Below, one piece after another: positions 38,093-40,507 of a DNA stretch of 40,507 nt. The stretch is from NCBI GenBank assembly GCA_004352715.1, contig SCFE01000074.1, positions 1,450,439 to 1,490,945 of the forward strand. Reading direction: 5' to 3'. Position numbers and translations under genes: made by a program. The DNA comes from Hofstenia miamia (lineage: Eukaryota > Xenacoelomorpha > Acoela). The notes below the pieces were generated by a model. The model worked only from the letters and a program-made list of their open reading frames with translations, had not been told where the DNA came from and made no database searches. The stretch's first letter is position 1; the number at the start of each line of letters is the position of its first letter.

Positions 38093-39092
38093 NNNNNNNN
38101 NNNNNNNNNNNNNNNNNNNNNNNNNNNNNNNNNNNNNNNNNNNNNNNNNNNNNNNNNNNNNNNNNNNNNNNNNNNNNNNNNNNNNNNNNNNNNNNNNNNN
38201 NNNNNNNNNNNNNNNNNNNNNNNNNNNNNNNNNNNNNNNNNNNNNNNNNNNNNNNNNNNNNNNNNNNNNNNNNNNNNNNNNNNNNNNNNNNNNNNNNNNN
38301 NNNNNNNNNNNNNNNNNNNNNNNNNNNNNNNNNNNNNNNNNNNNNNNNNNNNNNNNNNNNNNNNNNNNNNNNNNNNNNNNNNNNNNNNNNNNNNNNNNNN
38401 NNNNNNNNNNNNNNNNNNNNNNNNNNNNNNNNNNNNNNNNNNNNNNNNNNNNNNNNNNNNNNNNNNNNNNNNNNNNNNNNNNNNNNNNNNNNNNNNNNNN
38501 NNNNNNNNNNNNNNNNNNNNNNNNNNNNNNNNNNNNNNNNNNNNNNNNNNNNNNNNNNNNNNNNNNNNNNNNNNNNNNNNNNNNNNNNNNNNNNNNNNNN
38601 NNNNNNNNNNNNNNNNNNNNNNNNNNNNNNNNNNNNNNNNNNNNNNNNNNNNNNNNNNNNNNNNNNNNNNNNNNNNNNNNNNNNNNNNNNNNNNNNNNNN
38701 NNNNNNNNNNNNNNNNNNNNNNNNNNNNNNNNNNNNNNNNNNNNNNNNNNNNNNNNNNNNNNNNNNNNNNNNNNNNNNNNNNNNNNNNNNNNNNNNNNNN
38801 NNNNNNNNNNNNNNNNNNNNNNNNNNNNNNNNNNNNNNNNNNNNNNNNNNNNNNNNNNNNNNNNNNNNNNNNNNNNNNNNNNNNNNNNNNNNNNNNNNNN
38901 NNNNNNNNNNNNNNNNNNNNNNNNNNNNNNNNNNNNNNNNNNNNNNNNNNNNNNNNNNNNNNNNNNNNNNNNNNNNNNNNNNNNNNNNNNNNNNNNNNNN
39001 NNNNNNNNNNNNNNNNNNNNNNNNNNNNNNNNNNNNNNNNNNNNNNNNNNNNNNNNNNNNNNNNNNNNNNNNNNNNNNNNNNNNNNNNNNNN
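38093..39092. other. assembly gap, exactly 1000 N
   Basis: Placeholder gap between two related family C copies; such gaps are common where near-identical repeats could not be resolved. Confidence 0.97.
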
Positions 39093-39476
39093 ATCTCATT
39101 CTTCTAGATGTTGATAATCCTCATCATTTATCTCGGGTATCCTGTGTGTATCTTCCTCTTCTGCTTTCATCCCAACGCCCTCAAGTCAGCTTTTGGGAGT
39201 ACTTGCGACTTTGATGGTGTTTGTCCACTTGCCCTCAAGTTGGCCATGTGGAGTACTATCCGCTTTCCTTTGCAAGTCCTTGAGTTGACCATGCAAATTA
39301 CTAGCTCTATCGTTGGCTTCCATTGCCTTCCAAATGAGTCTGATGTTGATTCTAATGTATTTTCCATATATTCTTATCTGAGATCTTTTCAGATTCACGT
39401 TCCAGTTCATAGCATTGAGTATTGGTACCCTTCCTTTTCCGTTTTTTATCGTACAAATGCTAGATGGCATAAAAAC
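39093..39476 (-). pseudogene. end of protease joined to ORF3-type repeat region, family C copy 2 (C2)
   Basis: Minus strand: M-P-S-S-I-C-T-I-K-N-G-K-G protease tail, N-V-N-L-K, an unassigned stretch, then three blocks like the ORF3 N-terminal repeats (H-G-Q-L-K-D, H-G-Q-L-E-G, K-A-D-L-R-A). RT, RNase H and integrase are therefore missing between protease and ORF3, as in a deletion derivative. C1 keeps the start of the same join. Confidence 0.6.
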
Positions 39477-40045
39477 TCATTTGGTGTTAATGCCTTTATT
39501 GTCATATAGCATTATATCAGCTGTGATATTGTGTTCTGTCTTGATTGTGTGCATTTTCCACTGATGCAGCTGTAGATGAATGTCTTCTTGCAGTTGAAAT
39601 GTGATTGTTCTCTGTTTTTCCTGTTCCTCTTCAATTTCCATTTCCTCTTCTTTTACCTTTATTGTTTTGTTCACATAGTTAATGACACAACCGTTTTTTG
39701 TCAGAAAATCATTTCCTAGTATGACTTCGTATGGTAATGCATTGTTGTGTGTATCCACCACCACCAAAGGTTGTTTGAATGTCGTGTTCACAATTCTCAT
39801 TTGTGCAACCTTTATCATTCCCTTTGTGTCGATATAATCCCCTGACACATTAATTAATCTCTTGTTACAATTCTTCATGTCTTCTCATTGGAATCCCAGT
39901 TTTGTGGTGCATTCATCAGTAATTATAGATGTTGCTGCTCCAGTATCAATTGTTGCTTTTGTCATCACTCTGTTAATGGCTATTGTTATTGTATTCATCA
40001 TGTCGAGGTTTGTTAGGATCATTATCACTGCATGGTTGTTATGAG
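39477..40045 (-). pseudogene. pro: protease remnant of C2
   Basis: Reads A-T-I-D-T-G-A-A-T-S-I-I on the minus strand near 39950, so the catalytic motif is present. The same TGA as in C1 (39887-39885) replaces an Arg codon. The open frame 39878-39477 carries the I-L-G-N-D-F-L block and the region deleted in C1. Confidence 0.8.
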
Positions 40046-40057
40046 TCAGAGCTCCAC

Positions 40058-40507
40058 TTAGTTTTCCGACACCTCGTCAGTTGGTGCTGCTTCGTCCATT
40101 TCGTCTTCCATTTGTAGTATGTCCTCTTCATTGTAGTATGCTTCCTCGTCACCAATGACGTTTATTTGCTTTGGGCAGTCCGGTTTTTTGTGTCCTTTCT
40201 GTCCACAACCGTAGCATTTAACGTCCTTTTCTTTTACTTTCCTCATTTTGCCATCCTTTCCCTTTACTTTTATTATTTTTTCTTGTTTTGCTTTGGAGTA
40301 GGTTTTATTGGGGGTGTGCGACTTGAAGTTGCTTTTCCATGTTGGTGCATCTCTGTACCATGTGGCTTTCTCGTATATCTGAGCATTGTTCTCAATAGTG
40401 GCTTGTATATCGACAGCCTTCCTGATCATTCTTTCTAGTTTGTCGTCTACATCACATTTAATTTCGAATTGTGTTTTGATGCTTTCTGGCATACCTTTGC
40501 AGATATG
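40058..40507 (-). pseudogene. gag: gag C-terminus of C2 (runs off the window)
   Basis: Open from the window edge to a TAA at about 40058: Q-F-E-I-K-C-D-V-D-D-K-L, an intact CCHC knuckle (CYGCGQKGHKKPDC), an acidic tail and an A-A-P-T-D-E-V-S-E-N end. It looks undamaged within the part seen; called a pseudogene because the adjoining protease carries a nonsense codon. Confidence 0.75.

Noticed and set aside
1-40507. CRISPR arrays, rRNA or tRNA genes, prokaryotic operons
   Set aside because: No regularly spaced direct repeats with unique spacers and no RNA gene signatures; the only tRNA-related sequences are the primer binding sites.

Overview
This is eukaryotic repeat DNA, about two-thirds A+T, made almost entirely of Ty3/gypsy-type (Metaviridae) LTR retrotransposons. 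I found no host gene, rRNA, tRNA gene or CRISPR array. The gag and integrase types, the tRNA-Arg-like primer sites, and nonsense changes that look like CpG decay point to an animal genome, probably an invertebrate. I cannot name the species. Two runs of exactly 1000 N are placeholder assembly gaps.

Layout. (1) 1-19502, plus strand: family A. Three internal regions (A1, A2, A3) are separated by four LTRs. A1 and A2 are close relatives. A3 and the last LTR are older, so the young block most likely inserted into the ORF3 gene of an older copy. (2) 19503-23760: AT-rich debris with plus-strand LTR fragments related to family B, one of them interrupted by an 874-bp TG...CA insertion whose empty site is visible nearby. 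(3) 23761-25538: a decayed plus-strand leader and gag (family C). (4) 25539-34943, minus strand: a young family B element, LTR-ORF3-integrase-protease-gag-PBS-LTR. Its two LTRs differ at 1 of 181 comparable bases; the rest of its 5' LTR is in the first gap. (5) 35944-40507, minus strand: two related, decayed family C gag-pro copies in the same orientation, separated by the second gap.

Gene plan of the families: gag (coiled coil, capsid, CCHC knuckle), a -1 frameshift into protease, then RT/RNase H/integrase, then a large third ORF overlapping the end of integrase in the +1 frame. ORF3 is 1189 codons in family B, has no signal peptide or membrane segment, and is not an envelope gene. Its N-terminus is an Arg-rich array of Q-L-K-G / R-F-K-G motifs. 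Its C-terminal third carries what I read as a DEDDh 3'-5' exonuclease: D-x-E, then P-A-T-x-G, then I-T-P, then G-x-N-D, then H-x4-D-A. This is the strongest candidate for something undescribed here.

No copy has a reverse transcriptase core. B lost it by a deletion at an 8-bp microhomology, A1 jumps from protease to the second half of ORF3, and A2 keeps only a displaced RT scrap inside the protease linker. B must therefore have been mobilised by RT supplied in trans, unless the deletion arose during its last reverse-transcription cycle. Separately, the family A LTR holds a TATA box, a roughly 200-codon hydrophobic reading frame and a poly(A) signal in that order, so a single LTR could act as a small gene.
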